A stretch of 64,000 nucleotides of DNA. It comes from Zeus faber (taxonomy: Eukaryota > Chordata > Actinopteri > Zeiformes > Zeidae). Under the pieces are notes generated by a model, which was given only the letters and a program-made list of their open reading frames with translations, did no database searches and was not told where the DNA came from. Positions within the stretch are counted from its first letter, which is position 1; each line of letters starts with the position of its first letter. Where the stretch lies: positions 29,374,999-29,438,998 of the forward strand of contig OY482849.1 in NCBI GenBank assembly GCA_960531495.1, in the 5' to 3' direction. Below, in pieces: positions 1 through 19,535 of this stretch. The position numbers were made by a program, and so were the translations under genes.

Positions 1-1
1 G

Positions 2-3000
2 GTCCAAGCACGTCTCGCAATATTGGACAAAAACTTTAAATTAGCTGAGATGTACTACATGGAGCAGAATGCCATAGATGAAGCTATAGAGATGTACAGG
101 GAGCTCCACATGTGGGAAGACTGCATCGCTGTTGTTGAGGCCAAGGGCCACCCTGAGCTGGACAGCCTGCGTCGGAGCTACTACGAGTGGCTGACAAAGA
201 CAGGCCAGGATGAAAGGGCTGGCGAGGTAAAGGAGGGGGAGGGGGACTATCAAGGAGCCATCAACCTGTATCTGAAGGCAGGACTCCCAGCCAAGGCCGC
301 ACGCATCGCTGTGAGCCGCCCAGAGAGCATTTCCAGCAACAACACTATCAACCGCATTGCCGCTGACCTTATCAAAGGCGAGTTCTATGAGAGGGCAGGG
401 GATCTGTATGAGAAGATAGGCAACAACCAGAGAGCCTTGGAGTGTTACCGCAAAGGAAACGTCTTCAGGAAAGCGGTGGAGCTGGCCCGTCTTGCTTTCC
501 CTACTGATGTTGTCACACTGGAGGAAGCATGGGGTGACTACCTGGTACAACAAAAACAGATGGATGCTGCCATCAACCACTTCATCGAGGCCGGTTGCTC
601 CACAAAGGCCATGGAGGCCGCCATTGGTGCGCGGCAGTGGAAGATGGCTGTTCACATCCTGGAACTTCAGGAGGAAGCTTCAGCAGGAAGATTCTACCTG
701 ACGATAGGACAGCATTACGCATCTGTGCAGGATTATGAGGTGGCTGAGCGACTGTTTGTAAAGGGAGGTCACATTAAAGATGCAATTGACATGTACACAG
801 ATGCTGGATACTGGGAAGAGGCTCACAAATTGGCGGGTAAATGCATGAGTGAAGAGGAAGTTTCTGCTCTGTACCTGACCAGAGCACAAGACCTGGAGAG
901 AGAGGGGAAGTATAAGGAGGCTGAGAGACTGTTTGCAACAGTGAAGCAGGCCGACCTGGCCATCATCATGTATAAGAACACCCGGATGTTTGAAGATGTA
1001 ATTCGCCTGGTGACAAAGCACCACCCCGACCTGCTCAGCAAGACCCACCTTCACCTAGCCAAGGAGTTGGAGGCTGAGACCAGGTTCTCCGAGGCGGAGT
1101 ACCACTTCATGGCGGCTGGGGAGTGGGAGGCTGCCATCAACATGTACCGAGCCAGTGACATGTGGGAGGAAGCATACAGAGTGGCGAAGAGCCATAGTGG
1201 GGCCAGTGCTCAGAAGCATGTGGCCTACCTGTGGGCCAAGAGCCTGGGTAGAGAAGCTGCCGTCAAGCTGCTCAACAAGTTCGGCCTTATTGAGTACGCC
1301 ATCGAGTTTGCTTCCAGCAACTGCACATTTGACTTTGCCTTTGAGCTGGCCCACCTCTCATGCAAGCAGAAGATCCATGATGTCCACCTCAAGCATGCCA
1401 TGTACTTGGAAGATGTGGGCAAGTTTGCCGAGGCCGAGCAAGAGTTCATCAAGGCGGGAAAACCCAAAGAAGCCATTCTGATGTATGGGCACAACCAGGA
1501 CTGGGCCAATGCCCAGAGGGTGGCAGAGAACCATGACCCAGATAGCATCAGTGATGTTCTGGTGGACCAGGCCAAGTTCTGCTTCGAACAAAAGGACTTT
1601 CAGAAGGCAGAGGCTTTCCTACTTCGTGCCCACAGGCCCGAGCTGGCTGTTAAATATTACAAGGATGCAGATATGTGGTGCGAGGCCTTGCGTATCTGCA
1701 AGGACTACCTTCCCAACAAGCTGTGCATTCTCCAGGAAGAGTATGAGAAAGAGGCCGCTAAGAGGGGCACGCAAGGTGTGGAGGGCATGGTGGAGCAGGC
1801 CAGGCAGTGGGAGCAGTCAGGAGAGTTCTCCTTGGCAGTGGATTGTTACCTTAAGGTGAATGACAGTTCTGACACCAGCCTCATGGAGAAATGCTGGATG
1901 AAGGCAGCAGAGTTGTCCATCAAGTTCCTCGGCCGAGAGCGAGCTGTGGAGGTGGTTCATACCATCGGACCACGTTTCACACAGCTAAGGAAGTACAGCA
2001 CTGCAGCTGAGCTGTACCTCAATCTGGACCTCGTCAAGGAGGCCATTGACATGTTTATCGAGGGAGAGGAATGGAACAAAGCCAAGAGAGTGGCCAAGGA
2101 GCTGGAGCCAAGGTATGAGGATTATGTGGACCAGAAATACAAGGAGCATTTGAAGAACCAAGGCAAGGTGGACTCTCTGGTTGGTGTGGATGTAATGGCT
2201 GCCCTGGACATGTATGCAGATAGGGGCCAGTGGGAGAAGTGCCTAGAGACTGCCTCCAAGCAGAACCCTAAGATCCTCCACAAATATGTGGCCCTGTATG
2301 CCACCCACCTCATCAAGGAGGGTGAAGTACAGAAGGCCCTGCATTTGTTCGTCCAGCACGGGGTGCCAGCCAACCCCCAGAACTTCAACATCTACAAACG
2401 GCTGATCCTGGACCTGTTGAGCCTCACCGGAACGAACATGCCAGAATCTTATCAATTGTGGTCAGACCTTCGCAACATGCTGCTGCTGTTGTGTGAGAAT
2501 GTATCAAAGTCCTCAGAAGCAACCTCCCCAGCCCACGCAGAGTTTGAGCAAATGCTCCTGATAGCCCATTACTGTGCCACAAGATCTGCTGCCAAAGGAG
2601 TTGACCAACTGGTGAGCGTGTCAGTCAAGTTGTCTGTGTCATTGCTGCGCCATACCGAGCTGGTGCCCGCCGACAAGGCATTTTATGAGGCTGGCATGGC
2701 CTGCAGGGAGATTGGATGGGAGAACATGGCTTTCATCTTCCTCAACCACTTCCTGGATCTATCTGATGGAATTGATGAAGGGGACTTGGACACTCTAGAC
2801 CATTCTGACTTCCAGGACACAGACATTCCCTTCGAAGTGCCGACTAAACTCCATGTCACCGAAGGTCAGCGGGAGGATATCCGCGACTGGGTGCTGGCCG
2901 TGTCGATGGACCAGCGGGTGGAGCAGGTACTCCCACGGGACGAAAGGGACACCTATGAGGCCTCTCTGCCGGCCGCGCACACTGGCATACGTTCTCTGCC

Positions 3001-3196
3001 CTGCATTATCACCGGCTATCCCGTCCTGAGGAATAAGATGGAGTTCAAAGCACCGGGGAAGGCCGCCAACAAAGATGACTGGAACAAGTTCCTCATAGCC
3101 ACTAAGACCACTCAGAGTCCAGAGTGCCAGGATGTCCTGAGGTTCATCAGCCAATGGTGCGGTGGTCTTCCAGCCTCTGGTTTCTCCTTCCACTGA
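2..3196 (+). CDS. ift172: Intraflagellar transport protein 172, C-terminal part, intronless, 5' truncated by window
   Basis: The frame is open from the first bases of the window to a TGA at 3194-3196, about 1064 residues with no start visible; the real start lies upstream. The protein is a continuous run of TPR-like alpha-helical repeats (A-x-x-x-Y-x-x-x-x-x-W/F-E-x-A pattern, for example [15 protein letters not shown]) and ends in [10 protein letters not shown], which I recognise as IFT172. IFT172 is the largest peripheral subunit of the IFT-B complex; it moves along the ciliary axoneme and helps the switch to retrograde transport at the tip. The family is about 1750 aa, so the N-terminal WD40 domains (~650 aa) are missing only because of the window edge. 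Vertebrate IFT172 genes have dozens of introns, yet none interrupts these 3.2 kb. There are no stops or frameshifts, so it appears functional. It is either a conserved retrogene or a locus that lost its 3' introns. Family identity is very likely; gene versus retrocopy is undecided. Confidence 0.9.
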   Translation, partial: VQARLAILDKNFKLAEMYYMEQNAIDEAIEMYRELHMWEDCIAVVEAKGHPELDSLRRSYYEWLTKTGQDERAGEVKEGEGDYQGAINLYLKAGLPAKAARIAVSRPESISSNNTINRIAADLIKGEFYERAGDLYEKIGNNQRALECYRKGNVFRKAVELARLAFPTDVVTLEEAWGDYLVQQKQMDAAINHFIEAGCSTKAMEAAIGARQWKMAVHILELQEEASAGRFYLTIGQHYASVQDYEVAERLFVKGGHIKDAIDMYTDAGYWEEAHKLAGKCMSEEEVSALYLTRAQDLEREGKYKEAERLFATVKQADLAIIMYKNTRMFEDVIRLVTKHHPDLLSKTHLHLAKELEAETRFSEAEYHFMAAGEWEAAINMYRASDMWEEAYRVAKSHSGASAQKHVAYLWAKSLGREAAVKLLNKFGLIEYAIEFASSNCTFDFAFELAHLSCKQKIHDVHLKHAMYLEDVGKFAEAEQEFIKAGKPKEAILMYGHNQDWANAQRVAENHDPDSISDVLVDQAKFCFEQKDFQKAEAFLLRAHRPELAVKYYKDADMWCEALRICKDYLPNKLCILQEEYEKEAAKRGTQGVEGMVEQARQWEQSGEFSLAVDCYLKVNDSSDTSLMEKCWMKAAELSIKFLGRERAVEVVHTIGPRFTQLRKYSTAAELYLNLDLVKEAIDMFIEGEEWNKAKRVAKELEPRYEDYVDQKYKEHLKNQGKVDSLVGVDVMAALDMYADRGQWEKCLETASKQNPKILHKYVALYATHLIKEGEVQKALHLFVQHGVPANPQNFNIYKRLILDLLSLTGTNMPESYQLWSDLRNMLLLLCENVSKSSEATSPAHAEFEQMLLIAHYCATRSAAKGVDQLVSVSVKLSVSLLRHTELVPADKAFYEAGMACREIGWENMAFIFLNHFLDLSDGIDEGDLDTLDHSDFQDTDIPFEVPTKLHVTEGQREDIRDWVLAVSMDQRVEQVLPRDERDTYEASLPAAHTGIRSLPCIITGYPVLRNKMEFKAPGKAANKDDWNKFLIATKTTQSPECQDVLRFISQWCGGLPASGFSFH

Positions 3197-3339
3197 GACC
3201 TATGGACGCTTTCTTCTAAAACAACCAAAGCGTTGTTTAGAATTGTTCATCAGTCATTTGGCTTCAAAGCAGGATTTTTTACACTTCAAACTATTTATTC
3301 TTGTGTGTGGTTTATTTAAAGGTTGTCATTAATCTGTGG

Positions 3340-3345
3340 AATAAA
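3340..3345 (+). terminator. Polyadenylation signal AATAAA of the IFT172 gene
   Basis: A canonical AATAAA lies about 144 bases after the IFT172 stop codon, at a typical 3' UTR distance. No poly(A) remnant follows within the next ~80 bases, which matters for the retrocopy question. Confidence 0.55.
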
Positions 3346-4164
3346 TGAATGAATACCTAATGAAATGCCTGTTGTGAAGTAAATTGGAAACAAAAATTGA
3401 ATTTGGAAAAACAAAGGAATTAAGAAATAGGAATAGTGTTACCCAAGCCATTCCTATTCCTTAAAAAGAAAGGACCAAATAATTGTATTGTTTTATGTTA
3501 AATTATGTATGGCTCAATTTTTCAAGGAGAGCTCCATTGTTTAAAGTCTTAAAGATCAAATTTTTATGATTTGACGATGTCTTAGTGAATTAAAAAAAAT
3601 GAAATTTAGTTGACAAGTTAGTGGCAAGGAACGGGGCTGGCTTTAACTGGTGTAAGAGAACAATTACCCATAATGGAAAATACAAGCGGTTCCAGCTTGT
3701 CTAGGAGATGGTCTAGGAGCCCAATGTCTAGATCATAAATTACCATCAAATATGCACTTAATTCGTGGCTAAATAAGTATGTACAGTTTAAAGTATGTAC
3801 AGCTAGATTAAAGCTAGAAAAGTGCAGTGTGAAAATCAAATCCAATGGCCACAAAACGTTTCAAACTCCACCAAACAATAAAAGCACACACTGACTGCCT
3901 GTTTATTAGATTTGTGCTGAAGCAAAGGCAGTTAGTCTACATCAGGGTCCCAAGCTTGTCCTCCACTCACAAACATCCCCCCAAAGATTACTGTGATACA
4001 CTGTCATGTGCTTTTACATTTAACTTAAACAATGGTGACAAAAAAATGCTAATTGGACAACAATCTACCAAATCGCATGACTATATACAGTAAGTGCCAG
4101 AATTATATTGACTGATTGGTTGATGTACTTTATTATTTCCAATTTTGCTTTAAGAACACACACA
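3346..4164. other. AT-rich intergenic stretch, no gene seen
   Basis: The sequence is AT-rich with short homopolymer runs. The short open frames here have no recognisable similarity. Nothing else could be supported. Confidence 0.5.
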
Positions 4165-4166
4165 CC

Positions 4167-4462
4167 AATCAGCCACAACATTAAAACCACTGACATGTGA
4201 AATGAATAACATTGATCATCTGATTCCAATGACACCTGTCAAGGGCTGGGATATATGAGGCAGCAAGTGAACAGTCAGTTGTTGAAGTTGATGTGTTGAA
4301 GCATTGAAGGATCTGAGCCACTTTGACAAGGAGCACCTCCAACAAGGAGCATCTCCAAAACCACAGGTCTTGTGGGGTGTTCCTGGTATGCAGTGGTTAC
4401 TACCTACCAAAAGTGCTCCAAGGAAGGACAACGAAGGCGGTTTTAATGTTGTGGCTGATCAG
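4167..4462. mobile_element. Short non-autonomous Tc1-like DNA transposon copy
   Basis: The two ends form an inverted repeat: ATCAGCCACAACATTAAAAC at 4168-4187, and its reverse complement within 4440-4460. The inside holds a decayed piece of a fish Tc1-like transposase N-terminus: about position 4304 reads K-D-L-S-x-F-D-K, followed by fragments resembling the family's helix-turn-helix (SISK...GVPGMQWLLPTKSAP) in shifted frames. At ~295 bp it is far shorter than an autonomous Tc1 (~1.3-1.6 kb) and lacks the DDE catalytic domain, so it is an internally deleted, dead copy. Confidence 0.75.
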
Positions 4463-5010
4463 TATTTATCTATTGCAGACAAATACACTGTGCATGTGCA
4501 AAAGGATGACAATACAACAAATGACACAGGATTCTGTCCACTGTTGTCATTTAGCTATCATTAGAACCTTATCTTATTTCAGCTCAAAATTGTTAATTGA
4601 AATGTATGACTGAGTTAAATGGCATTGGAAATGAATTGACTATAGCAAACACAGTTACAGTACCACAGTTGAACAGACACACAACTCCATTGTGAGTCTA
4701 CAGTCGGCAATACACTTTAGATTTGACATGCTGCCTAACTCAATTATTATCAATAAATATCTTTATTTTTAAACAGCATTATAAGGGTATTAAAGTAATT
4801 GATAAAGTAAAATAGCGATTAAAAAAAGTCCCTTAAAGTTGAAATATCTTGCCTGAGAAAATATGATGTATCTTTGTGGATGACGATTTCCCCTTTTAGA
4901 AGTAATATAACATAGATATAACATGCCAAAGCGTTTTTGTAATTCTTATAAGCCAACATTATCAACACCCACCAGACACATCATAATGAAAATAACAGTT
5001 CCATTCCTTA
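4463..5010. other. AT-rich 3' flank of the RING/SPRY gene, probable 3' UTR on the minus strand
   Basis: Read on the minus strand this follows the stop codon at 5011-5013. A minus-strand AATAAA (TTTATT at about 4762-4767) would end a 3' UTR of about 250 bases. No other gene is seen. Confidence 0.4.
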
Positions 5011-6459
5011 TCATTCTAGAATAGTTACTCGACCCTTGGCCTGCCCTGACATCATCCTGTAGGCCAGGTTCACCGGCTCGGTCCAGTTCGCCTTGAAGGT
5101 GTAAATGTGAGTCTTCCCGCTGCTGGCGTTGACGTTGTAGAAGCTCAGCCTGTGCGTCCTGAAGCTCAGCCTGATCTCCAGTCTGCGTGACACCGAGGTC
5201 TTCTTCAGCGGCACCTCCTGGCTCTGCTCGAAGGCTCTCAGCAGGTTCTCGAACCACATCAGGCACCAGGAGCTGTGGCTACTCTCCAGGGCGCTGGGCA
5301 GGCCGCTACGCCCCAGCATCCTGCCGTAGCAGACGCCGATGATCCAGGGGGAGTCCTCCAGCTCCACCCCCCAGCGATGCTCGCCTCCAAAGAAGGTTTG
5401 GCTGCTGAGGATCTGAAGGAAGCTGCTGAACCTCTGCGGAGAGGACGGGTAGGCCTGTTTGGTGGCGCTAAAGGTCACTGTTTTCTGGTCTTCGGACAGG
5501 ACGAGCTTAGGGTGGGCGGTTTCCAGGTCAAACGTCACCTCCGAAGGGTTCAGGATGCTCCGCAGGGAGCGCTGGGTCTCTCCTAATCTGGTCTTAAACT
5601 CTGCATTCATTTGATCGATCTTGGATAGAACCTGAGTAAAGTTAAATGTCAATTCATCACTGTCATCCGCCTCCGCTAGAGGCTTGCCGAGAAGTTCGTC
5701 GATCCGTGGCTGCAGGTTGTTGAGATCTCCCCTAAACACTACCGGATCCCCTTCACTTAAAAGAGACTCAGCGCTGAGCATGGTCTTCCTCAGCTGCTCG
5801 GTCAACTCCAACGCTCCGCTAACCCGCACACGTGTGCTCGCTTCGCCCGGAAGAAGTTTGTCTTCGATCAACTGCCTCACGGTTTGGCTGTAGCTTGGCG
5901 ACAGATCCCTGATCCCATCCAGCAGCTTCCCCGCTCTCTCTCTCAGCTGGGCGTTCGCAGCGCTCATCTCAGCCTCCCATTCCCTCCTTTTCCTGAGCAC
6001 GCCGTCCGCCAATTCTAATTTGACCGTCAACTCTGTGACTTGAGACGCTAGTCGGAATTTGGGCTCCTTCATTGGGTTGCGATGGCAGGTTGGTTGAGCA
6101 GGTGGAGGCTCTCTCAACACAGTCTGGAGGCCATCTGCACTCTCCTGAATACCAGTCTGACCCGACTCCTGTTGGCTTTGGCCGGACGAGTTGTTATTCC
6201 CAGTCGTAGCTCCGTGGTCTTTGACCGCGCCGCATTTGTTAACGCCCCCAGCCGTGGCTGTGGTTCCGTCATACTCCGCCTGGCACTGGGGGCAGGTGTG
6301 CTTGTCGAGCCCTGCGGCCATAGTGTGAAGGCAAGCCGTGCAGAAGACATGACCACAAGGCAGGGACACTGGCACGAAGAAGAGCTGTAGACAGATCGGA
6401 CACGTAGACTCCGGCTGTTCCTTTCCACATAGATTCTCTTCATTCCCTCTCACTGACAT
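5011..6459 (-). CDS. Single-exon RING / coiled-coil / PRY-SPRY E3 ubiquitin ligase (TRIM25/RNF135-like)
   Basis: The ATG at 6457-6459 (A at -3) gives a protein of 482 aa. The open frame extends 11 codons further up to a TTG, but that is not a plausible start. A C3HC4 RING is visible at residues 20-59 (C20, C23, C35, H37, C40, C43, C56, C59; CPIC...LPCGHVFC...CPQC). A low-complexity N/S/Q linker follows, then a helical, coiled-coil-like stretch (~120-280) and a PRY/SPRY domain (~300-482) opening with T-A-H-P-K-L-V-L-S-E-D and containing HRWGVELED and LSFYNV. No B-box is visible, which resembles RNF135/Riplet more than classical TRIMs. By family it should ubiquitinate partners recognised through SPRY, often in antiviral RIG-I signalling; that role is inferred. 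One exon for the whole protein is common in fish TRIM expansions. The exact orthologue is unresolved. Confidence 0.85.
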   Translation of the reverse strand: MSVRGNEENLCGKEQPESTCPICLQLFFVPVSLPCGHVFCTACLHTMAAGLDKHTCPQCQAEYDGTTATAGGVNKCGAVKDHGATTGNNNSSGQSQQESGQTGIQESADGLQTVLREPPPAQPTCHRNPMKEPKFRLASQVTELTVKLELADGVLRKRREWEAEMSAANAQLRERAGKLLDGIRDLSPSYSQTVRQLIEDKLLPGEASTRVRVSGALELTEQLRKTMLSAESLLSEGDPVVFRGDLNNLQPRIDELLGKPLAEADDSDELTFNFTQVLSKIDQMNAEFKTRLGETQRSLRSILNPSEVTFDLETAHPKLVLSEDQKTVTFSATKQAYPSSPQRFSSFLQILSSQTFFGGEHRWGVELEDSPWIIGVCYGRMLGRSGLPSALESSHSSWCLMWFENLLRAFEQSQEVPLKKTSVSRRLEIRLSFRTHRLSFYNVNASSGKTHIYTFKANWTEPVNLAYRMMSGQAKGRVTILE

Positions 6460-7499
6460 GATGGCTGGTTCGAGGGAAAGAAAATTGAACAATTTATCAT
6501 AAAAATGAAAAGAAATGACTTCCTTCCAGCATCATCAGTTTTTTAAATAAGATGATTGACTTCATTAATCCCCATGGGGCCTCTGCATATAACCCATCCT
6601 CCTAGTAGGAGCGGTGGGCTGCATGCAAGAGGAACGACTCGTTCGCTGGGAGTCACTCCAGCAAAGGAGTGTTTTAAATGAGTCTTGTTTTGTTTGTGTC
6701 TTTCGCACACTTTACATTTCACCCAAATAACTTTGACTGAATTATTTTTGAGATCCACACTTTGTCAACCTCGTTTTGATTCTCACAGAGTGAAATGTTA
6801 AAATATACGTAGCTGCAGGCAGCGATACACTGAGTCCATTTTAGTCGCGTTTGTGATATCAGAGCCGCACCCTGGATGATGATGTCACAAAGCGTGTTAC
6901 TCCACAAACATCATCTCGCGCCATGGCCTGACTCCGGCGGAGGCTTCCGAACGGTGCCGTGTCGGCGAAGCGCCAACGCTCGGCTACTTCCGGTCAGATT
7001 CCCCCGGCTTTCTCCACGGACTCCTGCTCCGTGGGCGGCTCCGTTCGGATGGGATGTCTGCGGCGTCCCGGTTCTAATGAGACCTCAACCCCTGCAGTGG
7101 TTGTCCTGTTCCGGAAACTTTTAGCCCCAAAAATTCCCAGAAGAATAAAAATCATGACAATTATAACGGGATAGAACTCCCAATTACGCTTTTATTTTAT
7201 TTCGGGTTTTTGTTTTTTTACTGAGTGACTCGTCAAGAACCGAAACTGATAAGAGTCGAATTATTATTATGACATTATTATGACATTATTATTATTATAC
7301 AAATAATGAAAACAATGAAGCTGCCAACCCCATGTGTGCCTTATTATTTGGGAAAGCGCGCAGCACCTGAAGAACAACACGTCTCCGTTTCACTTTCTAT
7401 TTCCATGGAATTGTGAGCAGCAGGCCGAGCTGTTTGTCTTCAGTGTTTCCAGTGTCTGCGCAAATATCACTTTATACACATTTTATCCTACATTTTGTT

Positions 7500-7503
<4 letters not shown>
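6460..7503. promoter_or_regulatory. Upstream region of the RING/SPRY gene, with a short GC-rich patch
   Basis: This flanks the E3 ligase start on its 5' side. It is mostly AT-rich, with a GC-richer patch at about 6900-7090 containing several CpGs. A 28-base segment near 6869-6896 recurs near 18391-18418 with two mismatches. No splice-supported exon was found. Calling it a promoter is inference from position only. Confidence 0.3.

Positions 7504-7536
<33 letters not shown>
7504..7536. repeat. (TA)n microsatellite
   Basis: About 16 uninterrupted TA units lie in AT-rich intergenic DNA. Confidence 0.95.
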
Positions 7537-7542
<6 letters not shown>

Positions 7543-7972
7543 ACAAATATATTTTTAATTTTACCGCTCAACGCCATGAGCAAAAAACAAACAATCAAAC
7601 AAAACAAGCAAACAAAACAAACAAAACAAGCAAACAAAGTAAAGATGGATAAAAGATGAGAGATTGGTTCGAGTGTTTGAATAAAAGCAGGTACCTGTTG
7701 AGTAAAGAGCTGGAACAGACTTTTCTCTGCGCTTCAATTTCTTCCTGTTCGTAGTGGCAATAAAACGTAGGGGCGTGACGTCATCAAGTCGTGGCGCTTC
7801 AAGGGAACGTGCGTAATATATAAAATTATAAATATTAAAAATATTATATATATATATACACACACACATATATATATATTATGAATATGATTATTAATAC
7901 AATTTATTATAATAACACATTATTTGTGTTACTTTAATAAGGCATCCACTAAGCCCTTATTTATTATTATGT

Positions 7973-7975
<3 letters not shown>

Positions 7976-8056
<81 letters not shown>

Positions 8057-8095
8057 CATACACACACACACACACATACATACATACATACATAT
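7976..8095. repeat. Compound (TA)n / (CA)n / (CATA)n microsatellite
   Basis: A run of TA units broken once by AAA (to about 8049) is followed by ACAC and CATA units. The nearby open frames rich in Y and I are products of this repeat, not genes. Confidence 0.95.
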
Positions 8096-9635
8096 TACAT
8101 TGGTAACATTTTTAAATCTGATTCAATACTACTACTTCAATTGTAATGTGTGGGAGGGATGTGTCCATGAAAATTGTAAATGGAACCTGGAATCTCTTTG
8201 CTGTGGGAGTTGCTGCTGCGTCTCTATTGTTTGATAGGATTTTGTTGAGAAAGAACCCGCCGACCCTTTGGGAGACGTGGGCGAAACCTCGACCTCTGAG
8301 CAACCATGGTGTCTTTGCAACCACTTCTACAAAGCAAAGCACAACAAACACAGGTGGTGCACAGCCCACACATCCTCTATATGATTTGGCAATTGTGCAG
8401 GAAGCTTGGGGAGGGGAAAAAAAACCCACAACAGACCGCGTATGTAGAAACCTTTATATTAAGATAAATTGGTACAAACAGAACACTGTTGTAGTGAGTG
8501 GTGATATCATGGTTCCACAGTTACTTTACAGTTGATAAATCCATTGCTTGCAAGGTCATGACATAAAAAAAAAAGATGTTGCTACTTTGGTCTGGCCTAT
8601 CAGTACATACCAACCACTTCCCATTCACGTATTCTAAAACCATTTGAAAAGCAAGTACAGCAACCATCAGAGGAGGATCTGCGCTCAGGCGTTACTACCT
8701 GTCTAGATCCCCTTTAGATATTAACCCTGATACACCACATCCTCATCTTCAACTATCTTACAGAATAAACTGCAGAACTACACTGACTGACACAGCTCAT
8801 CAACGCTGCAGGGTTTTAAACTTCTGGACAAAGAGAAAGCACTCGACTACAGTGTCAAGTAAGCGCCTAGCTTAGTCATTTCAAATGCTTTCCCAAATAA
8901 ATCAAATCATCTCATTAATTATTATATGATGTATGTTTGGTTATTACATAAAGCTATCAAGCCACATTCGTATCACCCCCTAGTGACAGTCGGAATTAGA
9001 AGCAATTGAACGGAGGACGATATCCATTCATTATTTCTGACCATTGGAAACACTAATTATTTTATAACTCAATCCCAATGCAGCTTCCTCGAAAAGTTAG
9101 AGAAAAGTTAGAGAAAAGTTCAGTCAAAGCAAGCCCCCGACAGGCACAATGTTTTTTTCCGTTAACCTTCAAATGGTTTTGGATGTTACCATCGTACTGG
9201 TAATCTTCAGTTAAATGCATAATTATGAACGGCTGAGGCACGTCTAACGTGTTGACAAGCAAACACAATACAAACAAACACAAACAGCTACTACTTTGAG
9301 GAAGTCAAAGGGAGAACTATCCAGGGTGTGATAACATTTAAAAACAGTCACAGGTGGCGTAAGAGCATTTGACATCAAGTATTGCAAGGTCGACAGTGTT
9401 TCATTAAATATATTAATTCATGCATATTGTGAATGAGGCATGAGGTACAAATGCATTTCTTACTTTTCCAGTACATTAGTAGAAAAGGCACTTTAGATAG
9501 CAAGGAGTTCAGTCACAAGTTGGTATATATAAAAAAAAAAGTAAAGGCAATACTCAGGCCAAGCTTATTTCTTTTGAAAAGCAGAGGGTGAGACAGAGGG
9601 ATGGACAGGGAGGGATGTGAACGACAGGTGAGCGT
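8096..9635. other. Downstream flank of the lipin gene, probable 3' UTR next to the stop codon
   Basis: On the minus strand this follows the lipin stop at 9636-9638. I could not place a convincing minus-strand AATAAA close to the stop, so the 3' UTR length is unknown. A 129-codon plus-strand frame at 8146-8535 has no recognisable domain. Nothing else is supported. Confidence 0.35.

Positions 9636-19535
<9,900 letters not shown>

Noticed and set aside
41-3193. Frames on the minus strand and other frames opposite IFT172
   Set aside because: They are shadows of the strong IFT172 coding frame.
6490-6520. Interferon-response-like GAAA spacing upstream of the RING/SPRY gene
   Set aside because: The spacing does not fit GAAANNGAAA, and the surroundings are simply A-rich.
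8146-8535. 129-codon plus-strand frame between the E3 ligase and lipin
   Set aside because: It begins with an ATG but has no recognisable domain, and no conservation could be judged. Left unannotated rather than called a gene.
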